A DNA stretch of 64,000 bases from Stenotrophomonas sp. NA06056 (GTDB lineage: Bacteria; Pseudomonadota; Gammaproteobacteria; Xanthomonadales; Xanthomonadaceae): NCBI RefSeq assembly GCF_013364355.1, contig NZ_CP054931.1:1674001-1738000 (forward strand), written 5' to 3'. Under the pieces are notes generated by a model. It made no database searches. It saw only the letters and a list, made by a program, of their open reading frames with translations, and had not been told where the DNA came from. The position numbers were made by a program, and so were the translations under genes. Positions 54,374 to 62,904 of the stretch are shown here, piece after piece. Position 1 is the first letter of the stretch; every line of letters begins with the position of its first letter.

Positions 54374-55264
54374 ATGAAGCACTGGATGCTCCGCTTGTAT
54401 GCCCCGTTGTTCCTGCTGGGCTTTGTCACTGCCGCCATCGTATGGGTCGGTCACTACCACGGCGACCCGTTGTGGCTGCTTGCCTTGCTGGCTGTCGCCA
54501 TCGCGGTGTCGTTCGCTGCCGAGCGGAGGTGGCCATACGATCCGGCGTTCAACCACCACCATGGCGACCGCCTGCGCGACGTCCTGCATGCACTGGTCAA
54601 TGAAGGCCTGAACCTGCTGTCGATCGCCACGGTACCGCTGCTGGCGGCGACCGTGCCCTGGCACATCTGGCCGATGCAGTGGCCATTCGCGCTGCAGGTG
54701 CTGGTGGCGATCATCGCGGCTGACCTTGGCATCACCCTGGTCCACTACGCCAGCCATCGCATCGGCTGGTTGTGGCGGCTGCATGCGGTGCATCACAGCG
54801 TGACCCGCATGTACGGTTTCAATGGATTGATGAAGCACCCGCTGCACCAGGCCGCCGAAGCAGTGGGCGGCGTACTGCCGCTGCTGCTGTTGGGCATGCC
54901 GATGCCGGTGGCCGCAGTGCTGGCGTTCGCCATCGCGATCCAGTTGCTGCTGCAGCATTCCAACGTGGACATGCGTCCCGGTGTGCTGGGCAGGGTGATG
55001 GCATGGGCGCCGCTGCATCGCTTCCACCACATCCGCTATGGCACTGCAGGCGATGTCAATTTCGGCTTGTTCCTGACCGTGTGGGACCACCTGCTGGGGA
55101 CGGCATTCGATGCACCGGGTTATCGGTTGGGGCAGCGTGATCTGGGCATCGGCAGCCAGCCGGACTATCCGCAGGCGTATTCCGCACAACTGCTGGCGCC
55201 GTTCCGGGAGCTGCCCCATGGCGAGGTGCCGGAGGTGCCTGAAGGTCTGCGCAGGCGCGGTTGA
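54374..55264 (+). CDS. Sterol desaturase/fatty-acid hydroxylase superfamily membrane protein
   Basis: 296 aa with four or more membrane helices. Histidine-box pattern of di-iron hydroxylases: HYASHRIGWLWRLHAVHHSV (HxxxH and HxxHH), QHSNVDMRP and WAPLHRFHHIRYG (HRFHH). Introduces a hydroxyl or double bond into lipid-like substrates; exact one is unknown. ATG 54374. The long reading frame entered from upstream is not used. Confidence 0.9.
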   Translation: MKHWMLRLYAPLFLLGFVTAAIVWVGHYHGDPLWLLALLAVAIAVSFAAERRWPYDPAFNHHHGDRLRDVLHALVNEGLNLLSIATVPLLAATVPWHIWPMQWPFALQVLVAIIAADLGITLVHYASHRIGWLWRLHAVHHSVTRMYGFNGLMKHPLHQAAEAVGGVLPLLLLGMPMPVAAVLAFAIAIQLLLQHSNVDMRPGVLGRVMAWAPLHRFHHIRYGTAGDVNFGLFLTVWDHLLGTAFDAPGYRLGQRDLGIGSQPDYPQAYSAQLLAPFRELPHGEVPEVPEGLRRRG

Positions 55265-55272
55265 TTGGTGCG

Positions 55273-55953
55273 TCAGGCCGTATGCAGCTGCAGGCCCTGC
55301 AGTTGCGCGGCACCGATGCCGAACATGCGGCGCAGGCTGCGCGACAGGTGGGCCAGGTCGGCGAAACCGGCGGCATGCGCGCTGTCGGTCAGGCTGTGCC
55401 CGCGCAGATGATGCGCCAGCGCGCTGCGCAGCCGTTGCCACAGCACCCAGCCGCGCAGGGTCACCGCCAGCTCGGACTGGAAGCGCCGATGCAGTTGGCT
55501 GGTCGACAGATGCGCGGCCTCGGCGATATCGGTGGCCGGCACCGGGCCGGGCAGGTGCTGGGTGATGCGGGCCAGCGCCGCCTGCACGCGACGGTCCAAA
55601 GGCTGCGGGCGGCTCAGCCGTGGCAGCCACTCGTGCAGCTGCGCCGCATTGCCTGGCAACGACTGCAGATGCTGCTGGATCTGTTCGAGATCGGCATGTG
55701 CCGGTTCGAGGAACACCGTGCAGCCGTCAGCGGGTGCTGACAGGATCGTGTGTGGCTGGAAGGAGGGCAGCCAAAACCGCTGGCCCTGCTGCCGCACGCC
55801 ACCGATCTCGATGTGCCAGGCAGCGGTTTCGCTCAGCAGCAGTTGATGGGCGTAATGCGCATGCGCAGCGCTGTCACCGGCGTGGCCGTGCAGCACCGCC
55901 ACGTGTGCATCCAGCAGCAGAGTGCCATTCCAGGGTAGAGCGTTGTGGGGCAT
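55273..55953 (-). CDS. AraC family transcriptional regulator
   Basis: 226 aa. N-terminal cupin-like sensor (LLLSETAAWHIEIGGVRQQGQRFWLPSFQPHTILS) and C-terminal AraC HTH (IAEAAHLSTSQLHRRFQSELAVTLRGWVLWQRLRSALAHHL... DSAHAAGFADLAHLSRSLRRMFG). Start ATG 55951-55953; the in-frame region further upstream is a SMAG repeat (55963-55986), so a longer start would be coding through repeat DNA. Converges with the hydroxylase gene. Confidence 0.87.
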   Translation of the reverse strand: MPHNALPWNGTLLLDAHVAVLHGHAGDSAAHAHYAHQLLLSETAAWHIEIGGVRQQGQRFWLPSFQPHTILSAPADGCTVFLEPAHADLEQIQQHLQSLPGNAAQLHEWLPRLSRPQPLDRRVQAALARITQHLPGPVPATDIAEAAHLSTSQLHRRFQSELAVTLRGWVLWQRLRSALAHHLRGHSLTDSAHAAGFADLAHLSRSLRRMFGIGAAQLQGLQLHTA

Positions 55954-55962
55954 GGTCGCATT

Positions 55963-56052
55963 GTAGATCCACGCCATGTGTGGATGGATCTCCATCGAAA
56001 TCGGATAGCTCGAATTGAACTGGAAAAGCATCCACGCATGGCGTGGATCTAC
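55963..56052. repeat. SMAG palindrome pair upstream of AraC
   Basis: GTAGATCCACGCCATGTGTG unit (55963-55986) and inverted unit ending GTGGATCTAC (56029-56052). The pair occupies the promoter side of the AraC gene, 10 bp from its start codon. Same subfamily as 51339-51508. Confidence 0.85.
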
Positions 56053-56074
56053 TGACCACCAGCCAACTGTCCAA

Positions 56075-56176
56075 GGCGGGGCACTGTGGGTGTGCGGGGT
56101 GTGAGCCGCATGGATGCGGCGACCAAGCCCCCATGGAAGGGTTTACGGCGTCCCCGCAGGCCCACAGTGCCCCGCC
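56075..56176 (-). repeat. Structured hairpin element, copy C
   Basis: Outer stem 56075-56090 (GGCGGGGCACTGTGGG) pairs with 56161-56176; an internal loop TGT/AGG; then a 6-bp stem 56094-56099 with 56152-56157; an inner hairpin GCCGCAT-GG-ATGCGGC (56105-56120); and the conserved string CGCCGTAAACCCTTCCATGG on the minus strand. Stem sequences unrelated to copies A and B. Lies in the 304-bp gap between AraC and VOC genes. Confidence 0.75.
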
Positions 56177-56257
56177 ATCCCACGGAATGCGGCATTTGAT
56201 TCTGCTGTTGCCTTGGCCGTTGCCTCGGCAGGTGCCGGGCGCAGCCCGGCCGTCACC

Positions 56258-56692
56258 TCACCGCCCGTGTGGGTCTGGCCGATGGTGCACGTACTCGACC
56301 ACGGTACCGTCCGGATGCACCGCATTGAACGCCGCACCGGTGGGTACCACCTGCAGCGGGAAGATGATCTCGGCACCAGCGGCCACCAGCTTGTCGTGAT
56401 AGGGCCGGACGTCGTCGACCAGCAACGTGCCCGTGGTTGACGTGAACGGCGCCAGCGCCTCGTCGCAGCCTTCGATCAGCAGGAACGCACCGACCATCGC
56501 CAGGCGCAGGCCCGCCTCGGGAAACGGAAAGCCGGCATCGGCGACCACACCCTGCAACTGCTCGTAGAAGGCCACGCTGCGTTCCAGCTCGCCGGGGGCG
56601 ACGAATACCCGGATCAGCACGCGCGGACTGCGCTGGCTGGAGGTGTCACAGCGGTCGCGCCAGAGATGGTCGAAGTCGCGATGTACGGTCAT
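56258..56692 (-). CDS. VOC family (glyoxalase/bleomycin-resistance fold) protein
   Basis: 144 aa. Begins MTVHRDFDHLWRDR; then VLIRVFVAPGELERSVAFYEQLQG, LRLAMVGAFLLIEGCDE, TLLVDDVRPYHDKLVAAGAEI and NAVHPDGTVVEYVHHRP, a single VOC repeat pair. Such proteins bind small ligands, often with a metal (His/Glu). ATG 56690-56692 selected. No partner in an operon. Specific activity unknown. Confidence 0.82.
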   Translation of the reverse strand: MTVHRDFDHLWRDRCDTSSQRSPRVLIRVFVAPGELERSVAFYEQLQGVVADAGFPFPEAGLRLAMVGAFLLIEGCDEALAPFTSTTGTLLVDDVRPYHDKLVAAGAEIIFPLQVVPTGAAFNAVHPDGTVVEYVHHRPDPHGR

Positions 56693-56815
56693 GGGCTCGA
56701 TTCGTCGCCGGGGAGATCCATTATCGGCAGCCTCGCGCGGCCTGCTGATGACCGCCGGTGATGGGCTGATAACCACAGTGCAGGTGGCGTCTGTGACTTA
56801 GGTCCTGTTGACAGG

Positions 56816-56831
56816 TGTGAACGCCCTCGCA
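56816..56831 (+). promoter_or_regulatory. Clp/CRP-like site upstream of the GH3 gene
   Basis: TGTGA-ACGCCC-TCGCA matches TGTGA-N6-TCACA with one mismatch. It lies 198 bp before the GH3 ATG in a 336-bp intergenic region that holds no other supported gene. In xanthomonads the CRP homologue Clp controls secreted hydrolases, so regulation is plausible. Confidence 0.45.
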
Positions 56832-57028
56832 CACTCTTCACATGATGGGTCGCCCTGCGCGGCCCGGACAGGCAGGTTGTCACGCACGGGAGGAGGGTCC
56901 CGCGCGCAGACCGGTCCGTCCTCTGGCCTGCAAGGCGTTGCCCGGCAACGCGTGCGCGGCATGACGCTGCACCCTTCGGCGGCACTTTCCCTGGACCGAT
57001 TGCCTTGGCAACGGAATTACGCCTGCCG

Positions 57029-59824
57029 ATGAAAACGTTTACAAAGCCGCTCGCCCTGTCCCTGGCCCTCTCTGCCGCACTGGCCACCCCGGCCTGGGCC
57101 GACTCCGCCGCCTTCACCGTGCTGACCCTGGAGCAGGCGCCGACAGCGGACGCGATGCCGGCCCTGGCCGCCCAGTTGAAGACCCTGCAGGTGGACGCGG
57201 TCAGCGTTCGCCAGGTACAGCGCGGCATCGGCCAGGTCGATCCGCTGCAGCTGCTGGCCGATGGCCTGGGCTACCAGTACCGCTTCATCGCTGCCGGCAA
57301 GGACGATGGCCAGACCCAGCGGGGCCAGGCCGTGTTGACCCGGCTGCCGATCGCCGCCGAATCCGGCCCGGACCAGCCGGGCCTGAACTACCTGCGCCTG
57401 GATGACGGTCGCCATACGGTGGCGGTCTACACCGACGCTGGCGCCGGTGCCACGCAGTTGCCGGCGCTGGTGTCGCGTTCGCGGCTTGGCGCACCCGCGG
57501 TGCTGCTCGGTGCGGTAGCCGGTGAATCGGCCAAGGCGGCCGGCTTCGACCCGGCGCGCGTGGCCCTGGAAGCCGACGCCAGCTATTTCAGCGATGGTTT
57601 CCAGGCCGCCAGCAGTGCGCCGTTCAAGGTGGAAGGCAGCACGCTGCGTGCGACCCTGCTGACCCTGGCCTATGCCGCCGACAAGGGCGGCGAGCAGCCG
57701 TGGATGGACACCACGCTCACCGCCGATGCGCGCGCTGCGCTGTTGCTGAAGGCGATGACCGAGGACGAGAAGTTCCAGATGCTGCACAGCTACTTCGGGC
57801 TGGGCAAGGACGGCGGCAAACTGCCGGAAGGTGCAGTGGGCTCGGCCGGTTTCGTGCCGGGCGTGGCGCGCCTGGGCATTCCGTCGCAGCAGTCGGCCGA
57901 CGCCGGTGTGGGCGTGACCAATCCCGGTGGTATCCGCCCGGGTGATTTCGCCACGGCGATGCCGTCGGGCCCGTCCACGGCGTCGACCTGGAACCGCGGT
58001 GTTGCCTTTGCCGGTGGCGCCACGATGGGCCGCGAAGCCTGGCAGCAGCGCTTCAACATCCTGCTGTCCGGCAGCGTCAACCTGCAGCGTGACCCGCGCA
58101 ACGGCCGCAACTTCGAATACGCCGGCGAAGACCCGCTGCTGGCCGGTTCGATGGTCGGCGCGGTGATCCAGGGCGTGCAGAGCCAGCACGTTATCTCCTC
58201 GATGAAGCACTTTGCGCTGAACGACATGGAGACCCGACGCAACTTCCATGACGTGCGTATCGGCGAACAGGCCATGCACGAATCGGATCTGCTGGCGTTT
58301 GAGATCGCACTGGAAGCCGGTCGCCCGGGCGTGGCGATGTGCTCGTACAACAAGATCAACGGCACCTACGGCTGCGAGAACGGCTACCTGATGAACCAGG
58401 TGCTGAAGCAGGAATGGAAGTTCCCCGGCTTCGTGATGTCCGACTGGGGTGGCGTGCACAGCGGTTCGAAGGCGGCGCTGGCCGGCCTGGACCAGCAGTC
58501 GGCCGGTGAAGTGTTCGATGCAGCGGTGTTCTTCGACGAACCGCTGCGTCTGGCGGTCCACGGTGGCGTGGTGCCGCAGGCGCGCCTGAACGACATGGTG
58601 GCGCGCATCCTGCGCACGATGTTCCTGCACGGCAACTTCGACAACCCGCCGCAGCACCAGAAGGTCGATGCCGAGGCCGGTTTTGCCGTGGCCCAGCGCA
58701 CGGTGGAAGAAGGCAGCGTGCTGCTGCGCAATGAAGGCAGCCTGCTGCCGCTGGCTGACAGCGCCAAGCGCATCGTCATCATCGGCGGCCATGCCGACAA
58801 GGGCGTGATCGGCGGCGGTGGTTCGTCGATGGTGGGCGTCACCGCCAAGGGTACCAACGCGGTGCCGGGCGTGCTGCCGACCACCTGGCCGGGTCCGGTG
58901 ATCTTCCACCCGTCCTCGCCGTTGGAATCGCTGCGAGCGGCGCGTCCGGATGCCACCATCACCTATGTGGACGGGACCAACGCCGTCGCTGCGGCCAAGG
59001 CTGCCGCGCAGGCGGATGTGGCCATCGTGTTCGCCACCCAGTGGGCGGCCGAATCGGTGGACCTGCCGGACATGCAGCTGCCGGACAACCAGGATGCGCT
59101 GATTTCGGCGGTGGCCAAGGCCAACCCGAAGACCGTGCTGGTGCTGGAGACCAACGGCCCGGTGCGCACGCCGTGGCTGGCGCAGGTGCCGGCGGTGCTG
59201 CAGGCCTGGTACCCGGGCATTCGTGGCGGTGAAGGCATTGCCGCACTGCTGACCGGCCAGGCCAATCCGTCCGGCCGCCTGCCGGTGACCTGGGTGGTGG
59301 ACGAGTCGCAGTTGCCGCGTCCGCACATCGACGGCCTCGGCTTCAAGCCGGCCAAGCCGTTCGGCGATGTGTTCGATTTCGATATCGAAGGCGCCAACGT
59401 CGGCTACAAGTGGATGGCGGCCAAGGGCCTGACCCCGACCTTCGCCTTCGGCCACGGCCTGTCCTACACCTCGTTCGCCTATGAAAACCTGAAGGTCAGC
59501 GTGGAAGGTTCGCGTCTGGTTGCCAGCGTCGACATCCGCAACACCGGCAAGCGTGCCGGTGCCGACGTCGCCCAGCTGTACCTGAAGCTGCCGGCCGGCA
59601 GCATCACGCCGATCCGCCTGATCGGCTACGACAAGGTCGAGCTGCAGCCGGGTGAGCAGCGCCGCATCCGCATCGAAGCCGAGCCGAAGACCCTGGCCCA
59701 CTACGATGCGCAGGCCCGCCAGTGGAAGATCGACGGTGGTACCTATCAGGTGCAGCTGTCGCGCAACGCGGCCGAGCCGCTGCAGAGCGTGGATGTGCAG
59801 TTGGTGGAGCAGATGCTGCGCTGA
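57029..59824 (+). CDS. GH3 beta-glucosidase with N-terminal EEP-like domain
   Basis: 931 aa. Signal peptide (MKTFTKPLALSLALSAALATPAWA). Residues ~30-205 look like an endonuclease/exonuclease/phosphatase fold remnant (VDAVSVRQVQRGIGQVDPLQ, GLGYQYRFIAAG, GQAVLTRLPIAAESGP), with catalytic Glu and other key residues missing. From ~235 a full GH3 two-domain enzyme: nucleophile Asp472 in FVMSDWGGVHS, SSMKHFALND, the GGGGSSMV loop, and a C-terminal FnIII-like domain from ~800. Hydrolyses beta-glucosides in periplasm or outside. A strong terminator follows. ATG 57029 chosen by the signal peptide. Confidence 0.88.
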   Translation: MKTFTKPLALSLALSAALATPAWADSAAFTVLTLEQAPTADAMPALAAQLKTLQVDAVSVRQVQRGIGQVDPLQLLADGLGYQYRFIAAGKDDGQTQRGQAVLTRLPIAAESGPDQPGLNYLRLDDGRHTVAVYTDAGAGATQLPALVSRSRLGAPAVLLGAVAGESAKAAGFDPARVALEADASYFSDGFQAASSAPFKVEGSTLRATLLTLAYAADKGGEQPWMDTTLTADARAALLLKAMTEDEKFQMLHSYFGLGKDGGKLPEGAVGSAGFVPGVARLGIPSQQSADAGVGVTNPGGIRPGDFATAMPSGPSTASTWNRGVAFAGGATMGREAWQQRFNILLSGSVNLQRDPRNGRNFEYAGEDPLLAGSMVGAVIQGVQSQHVISSMKHFALNDMETRRNFHDVRIGEQAMHESDLLAFEIALEAGRPGVAMCSYNKINGTYGCENGYLMNQVLKQEWKFPGFVMSDWGGVHSGSKAALAGLDQQSAGEVFDAAVFFDEPLRLAVHGGVVPQARLNDMVARILRTMFLHGNFDNPPQHQKVDAEAGFAVAQRTVEEGSVLLRNEGSLLPLADSAKRIVIIGGHADKGVIGGGGSSMVGVTAKGTNAVPGVLPTTWPGPVIFHPSSPLESLRAARPDATITYVDGTNAVAAAKAAAQADVAIVFATQWAAESVDLPDMQLPDNQDALISAVAKANPKTVLVLETNGPVRTPWLAQVPAVLQAWYPGIRGGEGIAALLTGQANPSGRLPVTWVVDESQLPRPHIDGLGFKPAKPFGDVFDFDIEGANVGYKWMAAKGLTPTFAFGHGLSYTSFAYENLKVSVEGSRLVASVDIRNTGKRAGADVAQLYLKLPAGSITPIRLIGYDKVELQPGEQRRIRIEAEPKTLAHYDAQARQWKIDGGTYQVQLSRNAAEPLQSVDVQLVEQMLR

Positions 59825-59835
59825 TGCCTGAAGAC

Positions 59836-59862
59836 ACGGCCCCGGAAGGGGCCGTATTTGTT
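59836..59862 (+). terminator. Terminator after the GH3 gene
   Basis: ACGGCCCC-GGAA-GGGGCCGT 8-bp perfect stem with GNRA-type loop, then ATTTGTTT. Twelve bp after the stop codon. Confidence 0.85.
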
Positions 59863-59874
59863 TAAGGTGTTTCT

Positions 59875-59951
59875 GTAGAGCCGAGCCCACGCTCGGCTGA
59901 TGAACGGCCAAGGCCGAGCAGGCGAGCAGCCGAGCATGGGCTCGGCTCTAC
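59875..59951. repeat. SMAG palindrome pair overlapping the LysR stop
   Basis: GTAGAGCCGAGCCCACGC (59875-59898) and inverted partner (59928-59951) ending CTAC. The CTA at 59948-59950 is the TAG stop codon of the minus-strand LysR gene. Confidence 0.85.
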
Positions 59952-60853
59952 ACAGGCGCGCTGCCAAACCACCCGCGCAGGAAATCGATCAGCTGCCGCA
60001 CCTTGGGCGACGGCTGCGTGCTGTGCGGGTACACCGCGTACACGCTCTGCTGCGGGAAGCGATGGTGGCGCAGCACCGGCCGCAGGCGGTCGTGGGCGAG
60101 GTCGTCCTCGATCAGCCAGCGCGGCAGTACCGTGACGCCGGCGCCGGATACGGCGAATGCGCGAAGGCTGCTGGCACCATCCACGCGCACCACCGCATTG
60201 CCGGGGTTGGTGGCGAACAGGGCATCGCTGCCGTCCGATGCGACCACCGGTACATCGGCCAGGCGCGGATAGCCGAGGCGGGGCAGGGTGCCCAGCTGCA
60301 CTGGATCATCTACACCCTCCGCTGACTCCAGACGCGCCAGCAATGCCGGAGCGGCGACTGCGCACAACGGGTGCCGCTCCAGTTCAGTGGCGTGCAGCTG
60401 CGAATCGGGCAGGCGGCCGAGGCGGATGGCCAGGTCGAAGCGTTCGGGAATCAGATCGGCCGGTGCCGGCGACGTCGACAGGTGCAGTACCAGCGCCGGA
60501 TGCTGGGTGCGGAAGGCTTCCAGTGCTGGAATCAGCCGCAGCTGCGCGTATTCCGGGGTGGTGGTCAGGCGCAGTACGCCCTGCAGCTGATGCTGGTCGC
60601 GGCGTGCGGCATCGATCGCCACCTGTGCGGCGTCCAGCGCCTGCACGCAGTGCTGCAGGAACTGTTCGCCGGCCTCGGTCAGCGCCAGGTGGCGGGTACT
60701 GCGCAAAAGCAGGGTCACGCCCAGCTCCTGCTCCAGCCGCTTCAGGTTGAAGCTGACCACCGCACGGCTCAGGCCAAGGCGCTCGGCGGCGGCGGTCAGG
60801 CTGCCGGCCTCGACCACGGCGCGGAAGATATCGAAGCGATCGAGGCTGACCAT
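59948..60853 (-). CDS. LysR family transcriptional regulator
   Basis: 301 aa. HTH: FDIFRAVVEAGSLTAAAERLGLSRAVVSFNLKRLEQELGVTLLLRSTRHLALTEAG. Effector domain from ~90 (GVLRLTTTPEYAQLRLIPALEAF). Start ATG 60851-60853. Divergent from an MFS exporter across 104 bp, the standard layout of a regulator and its target, so it probably controls the exporter. Its stop codon comes from a SMAG repeat. Effector unknown. Confidence 0.9.
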   Translation of the reverse strand: MVSLDRFDIFRAVVEAGSLTAAAERLGLSRAVVSFNLKRLEQELGVTLLLRSTRHLALTEAGEQFLQHCVQALDAAQVAIDAARRDQHQLQGVLRLTTTPEYAQLRLIPALEAFRTQHPALVLHLSTSPAPADLIPERFDLAIRLGRLPDSQLHATELERHPLCAVAAPALLARLESAEGVDDPVQLGTLPRLGYPRLADVPVVASDGSDALFATNPGNAVVRVDGASSLRAFAVSGAGVTVLPRWLIEDDLAHDRLRPVLRHHRFPQQSVYAVYPHSTQPSPKVRQLIDFLRGWFGSAPV

Positions 60854-60957
60854 GGTGGCTTATTGTCAAAACAGATTTGACAGTGTTGCAGCTGTTGTCG
60901 TGTTTTTCCAACAACGCCGGTCCGCCATGCTGGCGCCTTCGTTGCTGGAGCCTGCTG

Positions 60958-62316
60958 ATGCCTTCCCCGCACCTGCGCCATGAGGCGATCTTCCTGCTGG
61001 TGTTCGCACTGGACCTGGTCAACATGTTCATCGCCACGGTGGCCTATCCGGCGCTGGCGGCCGAGCTGCATGCCGACGTCGGTACTCTGGCCTGGGTGGG
61101 CACCGCGTACATGCTGGGCCTGGGCGTGGTGATTCCGCTGGCGCCGTGGCTGGCCGCGCGCTGTGGCGAACGGCGCCTGCTGCTCACGGCCCTGCTGCTG
61201 TTCGCAGTGGCTGCGGCCCTGGCCGGCGCTGCGCCATCCATTGGCTGGTTGCTGGGCTGGCGGTTGCTGCAGGGGCTGGCCGGTGGCCTGCTGATTCCGG
61301 TGGCGCAGGCGGCTGCGTACCGGCAGTGCACGCCTGAACAACGCGGTGCCCTGACCCGGCGCATCCTGCTGGTGGCGTTGCTGGTGCCAGCACTGGCGCC
61401 TGCACTCGGCGGCCTGCTGGTGCAATGGTTGTCCTGGCGCGGCGTGCTGTGGGCCAGCCTGCCGCTGGTGGCGCTGGCGATCACCCTGGTGCTGACGTGG
61501 ATGCCGGCTGATGGCCGGCGCAGTGCGCCGCGACTGCAGGGCTATGCGTTGACTACCGCAATGTCTGCGCTGGGCGCGTTGCTGCTGGCGCTGACCTGGC
61601 TGGGTGAGTCCGGGCATCGCTTCACCGGTGCGGGGTTGCTGCTGCTGGCGGTGGTGCTGGGCATCGCCCATCTGCGCCATGCGCGCCGGCAGCCGCAGCC
61701 GCTGCTGCGCTGGTCGCTGCTGTCCCATCGAGGCCTGCGCATGGCGATGCTGGTCTATCTGGCGGTGCCGGGGGTGTTCATCGGCAGCCAGCTGGCCAGT
61801 ACCCTGCAGTTGAATCATGCCGGTTACAGCGCCGCGCAGATCGGCGCACTGATGCTGCCGTGGGCGCTGGCTTCGGCACTGGCGATCAGCGGCAGCCGGC
61901 GATTGCTGGCGCGCTTCGGGCCGGGCACGGTGCTGCGGCTGGGCATGGTCCTGCAGGCCAGCGGTCTGCTGCTGATGGCGCTGCAATCGCAGCCCCCGTT
62001 TTTGCTGGCCGCCATGCTGTTCGCCTTGATGGGCGCAGGCGGCAGCCTGTGCAGCAGCACCGCGCAGACGCTGGCGTTCCATGGTGTGGACGCTGAGGCG
62101 CTGGGCGATGCCAGTGCGCTGTGGAACCTCAACCGCCAGCTCAGCTTCTGCCTGGGTACCGCCGCCATCGCCTTGCTGCTTGCCTTGGCCATGCAGTGGT
62201 GGCCGGCGCATGCCACCGGCGCAGCGCTGGGCATGGCTGCCGTTCTCACCTTGCTCCCGTTGGCGCTGCTGCGCCGGACGCAGCTGCATTCCCTTTCCCC
62301 TCCGGAGATTGCTTGA
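60958..62316 (+). CDS. MFS transporter, DHA2-like drug exporter
   Basis: 452 aa, about 12-14 membrane helices. Motif DLVNMFIATVAYPALAAELH, motif A-like region AARCGERRLLLTALLLF, and motif C-like VPALAPALGGLLVQWLSWRGVLWASLP in TM5, the antiporter signature of exporters. ATG 60958 with GGAG upstream. Shares its stop with the next gene (TGATG). Probably exports toxic compounds with a proton gradient; substrate unknown. Confidence 0.9.
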   Translation: MPSPHLRHEAIFLLVFALDLVNMFIATVAYPALAAELHADVGTLAWVGTAYMLGLGVVIPLAPWLAARCGERRLLLTALLLFAVAAALAGAAPSIGWLLGWRLLQGLAGGLLIPVAQAAAYRQCTPEQRGALTRRILLVALLVPALAPALGGLLVQWLSWRGVLWASLPLVALAITLVLTWMPADGRRSAPRLQGYALTTAMSALGALLLALTWLGESGHRFTGAGLLLLAVVLGIAHLRHARRQPQPLLRWSLLSHRGLRMAMLVYLAVPGVFIGSQLASTLQLNHAGYSAAQIGALMLPWALASALAISGSRRLLARFGPGTVLRLGMVLQASGLLLMALQSQPPFLLAAMLFALMGAGGSLCSSTAQTLAFHGVDAEALGDASALWNLNRQLSFCLGTAAIALLLALAMQWWPAHATGAALGMAAVLTLLPLALLRRTQLHSLSPPEIA

Positions 62317-62702
62317 TGGACATCACCGCCGAACACGAGATCCACCTTCTGCATGACAAACTGCAGGCTTGGTTCCGCGCAGAGGCCGCGGCCGATGCGC
62401 TGGACGATCTGATGACGCACTTCTGCGCGGACTTCAGCATGGTCGGCATCTCGGGCCGCAGGCTGGACCGCGCTGCCGTGCAGGCACTGTTCGCAGGTGG
62501 GCACGGTGCCCGACCGGAGCTGCGGATCGCCATTGAGGCCGTGCAGACGGTGGAGGCGCCGTCGCCGCTGGCAGTGCTGCGCTACCGCGAGGGACATGCC
62601 GTTGACGAGGGAGAAAGCGCATGGCGGGAGTCGCTGGCGGTGCTGCGGCAGGAAGGCGGCCGCTGGCGCTGGTTGGCGCTGCATGAGGTGGCGGCAGCCT
62701 GA
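62316..62702 (+). CDS. DUF4440/SnoaL-like small protein
   Basis: 128 aa, soluble. MDITAEHEIHLLHDKLQAWF...MTHFCADFSMVGISGRRLDRAAVQALFAGG...GRWRWLALHEVA resembles the NTF2-like/DUF4440 cone fold. ATG 62316 overlaps the MFS stop by one base (TGATG), so the two genes are coupled. Possibly detoxification of what the exporter carries, but this is inference. Confidence 0.75.
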   Translation: MDITAEHEIHLLHDKLQAWFRAEAAADALDDLMTHFCADFSMVGISGRRLDRAAVQALFAGGHGARPELRIAIEAVQTVEAPSPLAVLRYREGHAVDEGESAWRESLAVLRQEGGRWRWLALHEVAAA

Positions 62703-62708
62703 TGGATC

Positions 62709-62773
62709 CGCCGGGCATGGCCCGGCGCTACCGTGGTTGGCCGTGAACGGGTAGCGCCGGGCCATGCCCGGCG
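62709..62773. repeat. SMAG palindrome pair (GCGCCGGGCC subfamily)
   Basis: Inverted unit 62709-62731 (CGCCGGGCATGGCCCGGCGC, ends CTAC) and GTAGCGCCGGGCCATGCC unit 62751-62773. Between the DUF4440 and ester hydrolase genes. Confidence 0.85.
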
Positions 62774-62904
62774 AGCGCAGCGGCAGCAGCCCGCACATGT
62801 GCCATCAGTCCTGCCTGTAAACGCCGCAGAATGCAAAGCCGGCACACGCTTTGCCGGGGGCTACGGGAGTAGGCTGGGGTCTTTCCTGCCGGGAGGTGAT
62901 GTCC

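Noticed and set aside
57017..59911. A 964-residue minus-strand open frame opposite the GH3 gene
   Set aside because: Antisense of the GH3 enzyme, His/Arg-rich and without any domain. Same judgement for the long frames opposite tex (12639-15296) and the TonB receptor (36848-39631).
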